Positions 32,808-44,900 of a stretch of DNA of 64,000 bases are shown in pieces. The stretch is from assembly GCA_030267965.1 (NCBI GenBank), contig BRYA01000648.1, forward strand, positions 1-64,000, in the 5' to 3' direction. A program made the position numbers and the translations under genes. The first letter of the stretch is position 1. Every line of letters begins with the position of its first letter. Origin of the DNA: Triparma columacea. Taxonomy: Eukaryota > Sar > Bolidophyceae > Parmales > Triparmaceae. The notes beneath the pieces were generated by a model that was not told the origin of the DNA, did no database searches, and was given only the letters and a program-made list of their open reading frames with translations.

Positions 32808-34477
32808 TTATGTCGAGAACACTAGCGTCTCTAGATCCTGGAGCTTGTCAATCTTGTTCTTGTTGCCGTTCTTTAGCTTCCAGGAGGGGTGCTTGTCAGT
32901 TAGTTCCAGCATCTTGGTGGTGAGTTCTGTGCACTGCTTCGTGGAGAGGGCGTAAACGTGCTTGCCGGACTCGAGCATGATGCGGGCCTTGGGTGCGAGG
33001 AGGGTGGTGAAGTTCTCGTCAGATATGTTGTGGACCCCGTGCTGGGACACGTGGACAATGTCGAACTTGTTGGCAAACTTTGACTTGTTGTACATGGAGT
33101 CGATGGTACCGCAGAGGGGGAAAACCTTGACGTTGTGCGTGGCCTCAACGATGTTGCGGGCTCTCGATGCCGCCTGGCGGATCCGCTTCTTTTCCATCCG
33201 CTCCTGCTTTTCAGTCTCGGACAGTGTCTGGGGTGCAGCTGGGGGTTGGGCGGGGGTGGGGGGCTTGGGGGGCTCCTGGGGGACGGAAGCAGCGTCAACA
33301 GACGTGTCCGTTTGATCTACCTTGGGTTCTTCAGGCTGCACCTCCTCGCCGTTGGAGTAAACTATGACGTCGCTGGCGTCCTCTCCAAGACCTGAGAAAA
33401 TGTCGTTCTTCTTTCTCATCTCGTACTTCTTGTTCGTTTCGATCTCCCAAAGGTACGACATTATGTTGTAAGTGGCCACCTCAACAGTGTGGTGCCTGTT
33501 CTGCTCCGTCCCGGTGCCCTTGTTGAGGACCTGGAAGAGGCCCTCAGCGTACTCGTTCACGCTCTCACACTCGACGCCAAAGGCGGCGTAGGGGCTGACA
33601 ACCACGTCCAACCAGAAACCCCTGATTTCTTTCTTGGTCCCCTTTTCCTTCCCCTTCTTGAGGGTCCCGACCGCATAGCTGGACATGGTTTTGTTTGGCT
33701 CATTGTAGGTGCTGTCGCCGAACTCGTAAGCAATGCCAGAATTCCTCCACTCCCTGTACTGCTTGATGTGGATGATTGAAGCGACTAGCTTTATGCGGGT
33801 CTGGTAGTCCCAGTCGAGAACGTTCCTCCGGGAGTCGTAGCGCTCTCCGTAGTAGTGGCGGAGCCTTTGGTCCCTCAGGGACACCATGTCGAAAATGGAA
33901 TCGTCTCCCCAATGCTTGAAACAGTTTTCCAGACCGTCCCTTTCCCTGAACTTCAGGTGGTCGAGGCCAACCATGTCCTCGAGCTGGTGCTCGCCACCAG
34001 TGACAAGCTCGATCAAACCGGAGGCCTGCTGGGCAATGTACCTGGAAGTCCTGCCCTGAATGAGGGAGTTGCCAAAAATTTCGAGGAATAGGATGCTTCG
34101 CTGGCGGATTGGTATCTCCCAGTCGAATATGGTGGAGAGGAGAAGCAAGTGCCGCGCTGTAACCTCAACAGGGTTGTCAATCATGTAAAAGTTGATAGCA
34201 GGAAGGGGTTTATTGGGGGAGGAGGAGGAGCGGCGGCGGCGAGAGATGGTCTTGAGAACGTGGCGAATATCGCTGGGGGGGGAGGGGGGGTAAGAAACGC
34301 GCAAATGAGGACAAAAGTGGTGACCCCGTCGTACCATGCATTCACCAACAGCACATTTATAACATCTCCGCTGCCCTCCCACTGACTTTCCCCGATGATA
34401 TCGACGGCGGGCGAAAACCCCCACATCCCCTGCAATCCTATGGACGCGTGGCCATTCTGACCATTATTGGGATTCAT
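32808..34477 (-). CDS. DNAAF3: Dynein axonemal assembly factor 3
   Basis: Exons 34477-34335 and 34272-32808 (62-nt intron, donor GTACGA) give 535 aa, the family's size. The start MWGFSPAVDIIGES matches the conserved WG.SPALDL opening. Joining the exons gives INVLLVNACDIRHVLKTISR, aligned with [20 protein letters not shown] of animal DNAAF3. Also present are FYMIDNPVEVTARHLLLLST, LKFRERDGLENCFKHW, RLRHYYGERYDSRRNVLDWD and FPLCGTIDSMYNKSKFANKF. The protein pre-assembles axonemal dynein arms in the cytoplasm, so the organism should make a motile flagellum. A Pro/Gln/Glu-rich insert (about 375-415) separates the two halves. Confidence 0.88.
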
Positions 34478-34930
34478 GCTTGTATTTTGAGTTTGGAACG
34501 GGAGGTGAAGGGAAAGGGGGGAGGGGATAACGAGGGGGGACTACTAAGTCAGAGAGGGTGGGAGAGGGAAAGGTGGGAGGAGTAACGCTGTTTTGATCTG
34601 TAAGATCGCAACAAAGGTGGGTTGCAAAACTGGCTTGGGCACAGGAAATTTGGAAATGGCAAAAGTCATGGCAAAAGTGGGTTTTGTCCTTGGAAAACTT
34701 TAGAAATTTTGACGATTTTCGCTTGACGTATAAATACGTAGGCAAAATCGTAGGCAAAATAGGCAAAATAGGCAAAATAGGCAAAATAGGCAAACTGCTC
34801 GCAAAATGTGGTTTGAGGAAAATATGAAAAACTAAAGGCATTGCATATAATATGGTCCAAAGGCTAATCCGGACCGAAACTGCCCACGTGGCTGCTGGCC
34901 AATTGCTAACGTTGAAGAATTATGTAATGC
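34478..34930. other. Intergenic stretch with 9-bp tandem repeat
   Basis: About 450 bp between the DNAAF3 start and the exchanger's stop, both on the minus strand. Apart from the TAGGCAAAA repeat, no gene or RNA is visible. The region 34490-34580 is G-rich on the plus strand. Confidence 0.5.
34739..34795. repeat. 9-bp microsatellite-like repeat (TAGGCAAAA)n
   Basis: The unit TAGGCAAAA recurs about six times, the first copy separated by a TCG interruption. It lies about 260-320 bp upstream of the DNAAF3 start codon and is open on the minus strand only because nine is a multiple of three. Confidence 0.85.
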
Positions 34931-36907
34931 TCAGGTTGTTTTCGAAAAGGCCTCGAGCAGTAAACTCGCAACCATAAAAACCCCGTAAATCGTAAACAAG
35001 ACGTAGGCGTACTCCCGAGGAGGCCTCCAGTCGTATTTGTAGAAGACGAAACCACTCGTAAAGAGGGTTCCGAGGAGCGTGCAGATTGCAACGAAGTTCT
35101 GGGTGTCAATGGAGGTGGCAAGGTTACCATCAGATGACGTGCTGATTGTCAAGGCTATACCAAGCCCAACAAGGGCGGAGAGGAGAGGAGAACCGAAGCA
35201 GGACGCGATGGCCGTCTTGACCTGACCAGCCTGCAGCGAGAGAAGAGCGAAGCGAAGAAAGTGTTACGTTAGTATTGAGAATTGCCAAACTTCGCTCCTT
35301 GCCCATTCTCACCTTTGCAGTGGCGGTGTCGGCGACGAGGTCCCCGACGCTATTTCCCCAGGCCAGCACCGTGAGGCCCAAGACACTCGTAGAAACCCCA
35401 AGCATTACCCCAAAGACCTCCAAAACAGCGACAACCTCGTTGGCAATGAGGTCAAGCCATACGACCGACATGCAGAAGGCAAAAGCTACCAGGATGGGAA
35501 AGTACGAAGGCTTGGTCTCGTCGTTCGTCGTGAGCCAAAGGATTAAAGAAATCGCAGTCCCCACAAGGAGAGCGAGTATGCTGAGTTGGATGTTGAGTAA
35601 GAATGAGACAGGCTTGTCGGTGAAGCCTGCGCGGTAAGTACGAGAAGAGCGTGACGAGCGATGTGAGAAGCAAACTAGGTTAGAGATTGCGAGCTAGGAT
35701 TGCTTTGGGGGGGTGTTTGCTCATTTCGTCCATCCTCACCTTTCACCCCAAACACAGCGAGGATAGCCATCTGGAGGCCCAAGATGGGAGAGAGGGAAGT
35801 GAAGAGCCTGCGCTTCCTGCACCAGAAGGGGTCGGCAGAGGGGATGGAGAGGTGACGAAGGAGAGATAGTGGCCACTCTGCATACCACAGGAATACAGCA
35901 AGCTTGCCGTCCTCCTCCACCATAGGCGTATCGTTGTAGCCGAGAATGTGGTCGTCGTAAGCAGCTAGGAGGTTGGTATGGTGAGCATGGTGGGAAGCGT
36001 AGGAGAATTGTCGAGAGGGCCTCTCCGCATGTGAGTCTGTGTCAGAGGGAGGACTCTGCAAACTTTCGACGTCCTTGAGGGACTCGTAAGACTCGTTAGA
36101 GAGAAGGCCGGCAGCAGTAGAGTCGCGGTCGGGAGAAGGCTCCCGACTAGGATTGGGTGAGATGAGAACAATCACAATGTAGGTGACGTACGCTACAATG
36201 AAACCGAGAGCCTCTAACTGCGTGACCACGCCATCGAGGCAAAAGAAGAAGATACCGGAAGTACACAGAATGTACATGAAGAGGTCCCGAAGGAATGGCT
36301 TCGCGTCAACCTCGAGGAGAGGAGGAGAAGTGACGAGGAGAACAGAGCCAAGGACCACTTCAACGAGCGGAACGATGAGCGAAGCGATGAGCGAAGCGAA
36401 TCGTGGAAAGTGTTAGGGTCAGGGGCAAGAAATACCATCGCCATTAGAGAGGGGTCGCATATCAACAGCATAAACTTCGAGAGCTCATCGCTTCAATCCT
36501 CGCTCCACCTTACCAGTGTTAATGAAGATACCGCCACCCATAAGATCGGACAGGGCAAGCTGGAAGTCGTCCTGTGAGAGCCCTACCACCGCGGTAAACA
36601 CATCAGGTGCACCATTGCCAAGGGCAAGGAGAGTCACACCGGCAACATCATCAGAGAGCTTTAGGATGGAAGACAACGTCTGCAACTCTATCACGAAGTA
36701 GTTGTCGGCGGTAGAGGCAAGGAGCATGATCAAGTACAGCAGGTAGATAACAAGGAAGGAGATTGCAAAAATCTGTTCGGTGGGGCTGGAACAGTAGGTC
36801 AGAGAAGAGTAGTTTAAGATGGAATCGTCGCCACAGTAGTCCTTGGCGAACACACACTTGTCACCAGTATACGTGCTGACATCTGAGCACTGGAAGTTGT
36901 CGCTCAT
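34931..36907 (-). CDS. Cation/Ca2+ exchanger (NCLX/CCX, SLC8B1-like)
   Basis: Exons 36907-36514, 36357-35740, 35626-35313 and 35230-34931 give 541 aa with consistent phases. Two alpha-repeats define the Ca/cation antiporter superfamily: GVTLLALGNGAPDVFTAVVG in the first half and GLTVLAWGNSVGDLVADTAT in the second. The early Cys-rich lumenal segment (QCSDVSTYTGDKCVFAKDYC) is typical of the NCLX/CCX branch. About 11-12 membrane spans surround a hydrophilic Ser/His-rich central loop (residues about 185-255). It probably exchanges Ca2+ for Na+ or K+ in a mitochondrial, vacuolar or endomembrane compartment. Start 36907 was preferred over an upstream in-frame Met because the preceding 80 codons look like leader. 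Introns 1 and 3 have complementary ends. Confidence 0.85.
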
Positions 36908-37639
36908 TGTGCTTTTTTGTCTACTGGGCGAGCCTGTCTGTCGTTCGATAGGGCGATGAAAAAAAGTCAGTTGAGGAGTTATGGAGGCTGACTTCTGAAC
37001 GAATGCGTTGAAGAGGGAAGTAGGAGGCAGGAGAAAAGAGTGGCAGAGTGGAGATTGGGTTGGTTGTGTGAGTGTGAGTTGGGCTTCAAGAAAAGATGTT
37101 CTTTTATCGCAAGGTTGGAGCAGGATTTTGGAAAAGATTTTTTCTCCCATTTTAACTTCCTCCATGTACACAAAGATGGAGTATTTTGAGGGTATCGGAT
37201 GTCGGGGAGGAGGAATCGACGATACGGATACAAAATCGACGATCTTTCAAAGATTTTCATTTTGAGAATGATCAAAGACAAGTAATGTCGTCAAACTTTA
37301 TGATAGTATATATATAATTATAGGAAATTCTTTGTGACATTATTGCTTACACATTCTACCATAAATAATTTCTACATTTGAAGAAGCATTTTTGTATAAT
37401 TGAATATATCATAAATATTTCAAAATGATCCATGTACCTAATTTTGATTTTTTAATAATGAAAATTTGAATATTGGATTTCTAGTATAAAAATCTCACAA
37501 GATTGCCTTTGTAAAATATTTAAAGCATTATATATGAGAATGTATCACAATTTTATTTATAGGATGATTCAGTATCTCAAAAGGCAGATTTATGATCGTT
37601 TTTTTGCATTTTTTCACATTTTCTCACCCCCGGTATTGA
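36908..37639. other. Intergenic region with A/T-rich block
   Basis: Upstream of the exchanger gene. From about 37270 to 37620 the sequence becomes strongly A/T-rich with runs of T and TATATATAATTATA near 37307, unlike the rest of the window. It also lies upstream of the next plus-strand gene. No coding potential or RNA is recognised. Confidence 0.5.
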
Positions 37640-37780
37640 TTGATTTTTGAAGAGTTGCGACAAGACTTAAAGGCAAATTCAGTACTTCTGCCTTCCATTG
37701 CGTATTCTTTACGACAAAACCCTTCTATATCTCACTATACATCAGTAGTTGAGGTAAAATTGAAATTTGCCGCCGACAGC

Positions 37781-39108
37781 ATGTCATCATCGATCCAGCA
37801 ATCCTGCGGTTCCTCTGAATCTACCATAGCATTGATCCAGCAATCCCGCGGTTCCTCTGAATCTGCGGTCTATCATTCTACTCTCAAGACCGGAATGTTC
37901 TTCATTGTTGAATCTGACATTACCAATGAACATGAGCTGATTATTAAGGATAACACAAGTAACACTATGCCGGCTAGGCTCACCCCTAAGCTCCTCTCCT
38001 TCGCTACTGGTGGCCACCTTGTCGTGGGGACCAAGTTTCGAGTGCACAACTTCAGGACTCAGAAGTTCAACGACGTGTTACATTTGATGTTGGAGAAAAT
38101 TGAGATAGAGCACCTCAAGCTAACCTCATTGACGAAGATCGTCAGCTCTGTTGACGAGTTGACGGGCGAGTGTACGATTTCACCCCCTTATAAACTCCAA
38201 CTGATTGTCAGCGGCGATGTGACATCGGTCAGTGATGGGAAGCACGCTGTGCCTGCCATCATCACCGGCTTAAGCAAAATTGAGAAGAAGAAGATGAAGA
38301 GGTGAGATCAGATGTGGAGCTGGTTACTGTCGTTCACTCCATGCTTGCTCACGATCTAACCCCCTCCCCCAAACCCCCCCCACCCCTCCTACCCGCAGCA
38401 ACGACACACTCGTTATCGACCAAACCATCATTCTCCAGACCGATGATCTCTCAAAGTTGGTAATTCAAACACCGCGGATTGAAAATCCAGTCCCGTGGAC
38501 AGTAAATAACCCGACTTTCCAAACAATCGAGAAACTACAACAATATGCATTGGAGAGGAAACGCAAGAGAGAAAGTCAAGCGGCACACTCGAGTCCTCTC
38601 CGTTCGACGAGCAGAATGTCGAATATTTCCTCACTCACATCATCCACACTACTGGCGTCGCCACCCTTCTCCCTACCACTGCCTCAGTCGAGCATCTCCT
38701 CACTCACATCACCCGCAATACTGGCGTCGCCATCTTTCTCCCTACCACTGCCTCCGCCGCACCCCCTTGAACACGACCAGGTGAGAAGAATGAAGAATTT
38801 GACGCGTTGAGAGAAAAGCACTTAAACTATGGATTAATTGAATATCCACGAACGCACCCCTTTCCGTGGCTCGTCTCCCTTACCGCACTCGCGTCACTCC
38901 CTGCCGCAAACAGCTTCTACTCCACAAGGCGCTCTACATCCTCACTGAAGTAAACCATAGCCACCCCGGGCTACTCCAAATGTTCAATCTAAAACATCTC
39001 CCCCCCTCCCCTCGCGCAATGGACCCCTTAATGGCGATGAGGGAGAGGTTACGTGTTTACGAGCTCCCGACTAAGGACACGGCCAGTCCCTTTCAGGAGA
39101 GCCTGTAA
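37781..39108 (+). CDS. Unknown protein with internal tandem repeats
   Basis: Exons 37781-38301, 38399-38780 and 38914-39108 are in frame (365 aa). The open frame extends upstream to 37640 without an ATG, so an upstream exon is possible. The family is not recognised. The first exon holds a folded-looking beta/alpha region (TGMFFIVESDITNEHELIIK, GTKFRVHNFRTQKFNDVLHL, YKLQLIVSGDVTSVSDGKHA) that could be an OB-like fold, preceded by a duplicated IQQS(C/R)GSSES block of 42 nt. The middle exon has a 66-nt tandem pair encoding ISSLTS..(L/I)LASP.FSLPLP. The third exon ends in a helical segment. An OB-fold DNA/RNA-binding role is only a guess. Confidence 0.55.
38623..38756 (+). repeat. 66-bp coding tandem repeat
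   Basis: Two adjacent units share CTCACATCA(T/C)CC, then ACTGGCGTCGCCA and TTCTCCCTACCACTGCCTC. Unlike the 66-bp repeat at 32173 they have diverged at several positions, so this duplication is older. Confidence 0.75.
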
Positions 39109-39193
39109 ACAACTGTAAACAACAACGAACGCAAAACACTTTGTCTTGAATTTTGAAAAGATACCATCTATCTATCTAGTCTTATCAATTTAA

Positions 39194-40552
39194 TTACGTC
39201 CAGAGCTCCTCCTTGGCAACATCAAGGTACTGGGCACGGTCGATGACGCTAAAGAAGTTGTCTTCATTCCCGCTGGCTTCTACGATTTTCTTCTGGGCGC
39301 GCAGCTGGGAGTTGGTCAGGAAGCTGAGGAACTTTCGCTCCTTCGGGTGCAGGTCGGGGTTCCAAATGTCGAAGATTAGCGTGATGCGGGAAGTCTCGTC
39401 GTCGTTCCAGCTTTCGTGTTCGAAGGAGTCGTCCCAGATCAAAATCTTCCCTTTCTGCAGCGGCACCCTCTCCACGCCCCCGACACGAAGCCTAGCATTC
39501 TCACCACAGGTGAGGGGCAAAAAGCAGCGTAGTTTCTGCCATGAGCAAAGCGAGTCGCGGGAAGGTTTGGCGTTCATGGGTTAAAGTTGTTGCGTTTGGG
39601 CGACAGCGATGGACCTTAAGAGCGGAAACATCAAGTACCAAGCCTTTCAACGGCATAATAATCTTAATTTTCGCGGCGGTGATCTTTCAATTCTTGTTCA
39701 TTCTCTCACCTTGTTCGTTGGCCCATTGTGCTTGGTGATGTGGGACTTGGGAGAGAGGCAGGAAAAGAAGGAGTGCCCGTAGATGCCAGGGATGCCCTCA
39801 AGCAGCTCCACAGTTTTGGGGCATTTGGCTCTATTATCGTCAAAGTTCATCACCTGCCAACGAAGTCACGAATGGGGTTGGGATAATGGGAAAGGTGGCA
39901 AAATCGTCCGGTTTACGTCGCCAGTTCTAGCGTAATCAGCTCGTCGCATCTATCCGCTCCGCTCCGCTCCGATCCTCGCCTCTCCTCTTCTTACCTTGCC
40001 CAAACTAAGGTAAAAGACGTTCCACGAACCTGCGTCTGTCGCCTCCACCCCAACCCCATCACTTTCGTTCTTGATCTTATCGTTGGCAGCCGGTGCTCGG
40101 TACGGCTGGAACCCCGACACATCTAGCCCCTCAAGAGCCACCAGCTCCTCGAGTATCACGTTGAAGTTCTCTTCTATCCTCTCCACCCAGTCGAAGTCCT
40201 TAGTATCCCACACTGCCTGAGCCCGAATCCCGGGTACCTTGTCGGGACAACCCCGCTGCCACTCATCACAATTGTCAGGAGCCTTTATTATCTTATTCAT
40301 ACCCCTCATCAGCCATGCTTTCACACGCTCATTGTCGTCACTCGGGTCCGCAGCGATCTTCTTCATGTATTGTAGGGCTATCTGCTTGCTAAATTTACTG
40401 AGATAGAATTGAGCAAGAAATGTGTCCACGGCACTCATTACCTTTTGCTCCTCGGGCGCAGACTCACCCACTGCTTCGATCTTTTCAGGCACGGAATTGC
40501 TTGCCTTTTCTCCCTCCACTTCTTTTTCTGCTTGCGCTGAGAGTTCAGACAT
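39194..40552 (-). CDS. Aspartyl/asparaginyl beta-hydroxylase-like dioxygenase
   Basis: Exons 40552-39995, 39853-39710 and 39535-39194 are all phase 0 (347 aa). The spliced catalytic core reads HITKHNGPTNKKLRCFLPL, then RLRVGGVERVP, ILIWDDSFEHESWNDDE and TLIFDIWNPDLHPKER. This is the AspH double-stranded beta helix with both Fe ligand histidines (H of KHNGPTN and H of FEHE), the 2OG-contacting basic residue and the WHPDL-like ending. It hydroxylates Asp/Asn side chains or a related substrate using Fe(II) and 2-oxoglutarate. The N-terminal 190 residues are helical and do not include a clear membrane anchor, unlike animal AspH. The gene is divergent from the cupin gene with 119 bp between starts. 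Confidence 0.82.
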
Positions 40553-40671
40553 TTAAATACCAGAGGACTGCTTTTCAAACCAACACGAGTTCACAACGCT
40601 GATACAATTGCAAAAGCGATACCGCTAAGGTAAAAAAAGTTTTTTGTGGAGGAAGCAAAATTTAAGCTCTG

Positions 40672-41838
40672 ATGCTATTCTCCAAGCGGCACATTCTCGC
40701 AGCCGGGCCCATTCTCGCAGCTTTAATGGCCATGATACTCCGATCACCTACTTTTTGGTGCGTCTAGCGGCGAAGGAGGTGAAATATTGAGTTGATATTG
40801 CCGAAGACTGCTAGTGAAGCAAAAATTGTTCCTCACATCCCCCTAATTTATCGCAGGTGGGGTGCTATCCAGTGGCACAGGAGCTTATTGGGCGGCGTTG
40901 AAGTCAAAGCTGCGATGGAGGAGAGAGAGAAAGCCATCTGGGCTATTCATCTCGATTCGCTGCCATCAAACATGACAATACGCCCAACGCATCCGCTCAC
41001 TATCACTCATGTCTCCGACCTTCATTTGTTCGACTCTTCCCGACCGGCAATCTTCCGCGGCCTCTCCAAGGACACCGTTTTATCCTCTGCGAACATGATC
41101 ACAGATCCGGACATCAAGGATATTATTGTCGATTACTTTGCCGACGCTCGCCTAGTCTCAACCGTCCCTGATTCCGTTGGCCCTGTGGGAGAAGTCGTGA
41201 GAAAAATTATCGGCGGCGGTCCCCAGAAGTTTGGGACGCAGAAGATTGTCGCCTCAGCCCCGTTTATAATTGATCGGCTTGTCAAGGCCAACGACTGGTT
41301 GCCGCTGGCCTTTAATCGATGGAGAATTGCGCTTTGGAGGGGTGTCGGACAGAGTGACACTGTCTTATCGTATCTTGCGAATCTTATCGTCACTGTCCCT
41401 GTCTTCATGGCGACAGGACAGCCGAATAAGGGGCTCAAAGAGACCACTCGCACCGACCTTCACTGCGAGCCAATCGCGAACCTTGTGTTCCAAACACAAG
41501 GAGAGAAAGTTTGGACCTTGGTTGAACCGCAGCACTCACAGTATCTGAAACCAACCCTGGCTCCCGACGGACGTGCATATTTTTACAGTTCACTCGATCC
41601 CCTCTCCTCTACCTCCCTCGACCACGTACCCCGCTACGAGGTGAAGACGCAGGCCGGCGACATCATGTACGTTCCTACCTGGACTTGGCACCGCGTGGAG
41701 TACCTTCCTGGCATCACCGCCATTTCAGTGAGCCTCTTTGAATTTAATACCTTCGAGTTCATGGTCAACAACCCTCTATTCGCAGTCACACTCTTTCCGA
41801 ACATCATCAAGGAGCTCCTTGGTTTCAAGTTCACCTAG
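40672..41838 (+). CDS. Membrane-anchored JmjC/cupin-8-like oxygenase
   Basis: Exons 40672-40757 and 40857-41838 give 355 aa (phases 2/2). The N-terminus has one hydrophobic helix (HILAAGPILAALMAMIL), a signal anchor toward the secretory pathway. The core shows DLHCEPIANLVFQTQGEKVW, then TLVEP, and later GDIMYVPTWTWHRVEYLPG. This is the cupin-8/JmjC arrangement of HxE ... H metal ligands after a Trp-Glu-Lys type strand. An Fe(II)/2OG oxygenase acting in the lumen is inferred; the substrate is unknown. The first exon contains a short direct repeat (CATTCTCGCAGC twice). Confidence 0.7.
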
Positions 41839-41906
41839 TGTTGGTTGAACTACTACTTGTAATGAATTTGTTGTTAATTGTTGTTGGATTTGAAGTCACA
41901 CTCAGT

Positions 41907-44900
41907 TTAATTACCCTCCTCCAGCATCTTGCACACATCCTTCGCCAATCCTTCCAGCATTTCCCCCCCCTGATCTAGCCCCCCCTTCAATTTTTCCGCA
42001 TTATTTGCGTAAAGCACGCAGAACTCTACAACCCCTTTCTCATCGAACAATTTCCTCACCCTCGCTCCCACGCTCTTCAGTCCTTCCTTCCCCTCTTCCT
42101 CCCCCGCTCCCTCGTTCCCTCCTACCATGTTCTTCACAATGACTAGCGCCCTGTGCATGATCTCAACCGCCCCACTCTTCAGGCATTCCGCAATCCCTTC
42201 CCCGAATCCATCCACCCCAAGCAGAGTCTCCTTCACCTCCCAGTCGTAGCACGCCATGGCCAGCCCCCCCCCCGCAGCCCTGGCCAGCTCGTAGCTCTCC
42301 TGATAGTCCCTCATGTACGCTACCCATAGCCTGACCTTGTCCTTGCTGCGGAAGTACCTCATGGTCTCCTCCGCGGGGACCAGGTTGCCGATGCACTCTA
42401 CGGCCGCCCTCCGGACCATGTCGTGGTCTTCGAACGTCAAGTAACCGATATCCCGAAGCCCCTCCTTGGCAATCCTCCCCTTAACATCCTCCCCGCTCGT
42501 GCCCAGGTTGGTCAAACTGAGGAGAGCCTGCAAAGTGGGAGAGGAGGAGGGGAAAGGAAAATTAGCACACGCGCACAACCGTAGGCACCGCTCCTCTCCA
42601 CTTTGCTCACCTCGAACTGCATCAAACTACTGCACCCGTGTTCGCCGCATACTTCGATCAGAGGTTTGATGCTTGCCTTCCTCTGCGTCTCCGTCAAAAG
42701 GCCAGGATTTGTCGTCACCAGTATCTTCGCGATCGCGTGCCTGGCGTATCCCCGGCCCTCGTCCCCAATGTCCCCTCCGATCGCAGCCTCCTGGCACGCC
42801 TTCAGTCCACCCTGCTGGATGATAGATCCCCTCGAACCCTCCTCCACCGCCAGCCGGGACAACCCTAGCATGCACATGGTCTTAGTCCCAGAGCTGCAAG
42901 CCTGCATCCCCGCGATGCTGCTCAGGGCCCTGACAACCCCAGCGTCAACCATGACCCTAATCCTTCCCTTGACGCAATCCTGCGGGTCCATCTCCTGCGA
43001 CGAGCGAGAAACGATTTGTGATGAATTTTTGAGTTAGGGTTTAGCGGGAAGATGGCGTTGAAGAGCGGTATTGGTTGCCACAGTTCCATGATTTGGGAGT
43101 CATGAAGCGCCCCCGCCCCCCACCCCCCACCCCTCCCCTCCGTGCCGCGGCAATACTCTTAACTTCTCCTAAACTCTCACCTTCTCCGGAATATCCTCCC
43201 CCTTCTGGGTGGATTGCATCTTCATCATCTGGTCGTACTGCTCCTCCGAAAACTCTTTCTCCTTAAAAGCCTCCTTCCTGATTTGCTCCACGCTGCAGCG
43301 GCAAGCGAAACGAACGGCGGGATAAGTTTTGCGTTAGTGGCGAGAGAAAGAATCCTTGTGCACATCCTCCCGGCGGGCCATCGAAGCGCCCCTCTCCTCA
43401 CCTAACAGCGATGTTCGCGAATATCCCCGCCACCCCGTACGCCGTCGCGTTGTCCACGTCCTTCCCCCGTGCAATCTCCACGAGTCTCTTAACCGTGGTC
43501 CCGTCGTACGCTACCTCCTCCTTGAATTTCGTCTTGACCGTAAGGTACCCCAATACCTCCACCCCCTTCCCTATCCCCTCCCCCCCAAGCTCGTCCTCGA
43601 GCATGGCCTTGGCGAGGTCCGTTACCTCCTCCCCCTCCTCCCCCCCCATACCCTTGCTCGCCATCCCAAGCTTGGCGAACGCCACAATCCCCTGGGTCCT
43701 GGTCTCGGGAAGGCCGGCCATCTTCTGCATTCCGCCACCCTCGATTACGCCCTTGAAGAGGACACGACCCTCGTCCCAGTTTACGGCGTGAACCATTACC
43801 TCGGAAGCTGCCCACATACCCATCCCCGACGACCCGTTTATCATGGTCGAGATCTGCGAAAGCCGAACGGGGGAAAGTTATTTGGGATCGGTTAGCGTGT
43901 GTTGCGTTTCAAAAAGGGTCTTGGAGAGCTTCGCAAAAAAAGCGGTCCTCGCCTCGATTCGGTTTCTCGTCCCCCCCCCTCACCTCTTTCATCCCGTTTC
44001 CGTCGCACCATCCTTCCCCCAGGCACCACACTCCTCTTTCCCCTTTCGCCATAAAGCACCCTGTCGCAACCGCTGCTTTAACTACCATATCCTCCACCCC
44101 CTTGCTCTTTGTGTCGTAGATAATTTCCACCTCCCCCTTCCCTTCTTCCCCCTCCCCCAATTCCTTCGTGTACCCAAGCGTATCCTTAACCCCCTCTTTC
44201 CATTCCCCTTCCTCCCCTAGCGCCTTAACCAACACCCCAACCGTCCTTGCCGTCCTCCTCCACTCCTCCTTATCTTTAATACCTTCCACCCCCACCTTCC
44301 CCGTGTACCACTTAAGAGCGTTTACAACGCTCCTTTCAACCTCCTTATCTAGTTTCTCCTGTTTCTCCCATACCTTCTTCCTCTCTTCATCCTCCCCTCC
44401 CTTGTACTTTGATTTCATGGCGATAACATCCGCAAATGTTTCAACCCTCTCTCTCCCCCCCCCTTCAATCCACCTCTCCCACCCTTCTCCACTCTCTCCT
44501 CCCCCTTCCTTAATATCTTTAACGTATCCCATAACAAACTTATAACATTCCTCCCCCCCAATTCCCGCAGCTCTCCATCCTTCCTTAATCTGACCTGTTC
44601 GAAAGCACATGCTTACATACTCTCCTCTAATCTTGCTTTCCTTATAAGCTCTTTCCCCAAGTTTAACCCCCTTTTCCCCCGTGCATAATTTCAACCAATT
44701 AACAACTCTCCCAACATCATCATCAACCAAAGCGTCATCAACACCATACTCAGCTGTATTTGTTAACCTAACAACACGCTCGTGACAACGGATAACACCC
44801 TTATCAGTGGGGGATACTTTTAACATGTACTTTGAATGTAAATGGAGTAAACGGAAACGCGCACTACCAACTCCGAACAAGGAAATTTTAGGGGAAGAGG

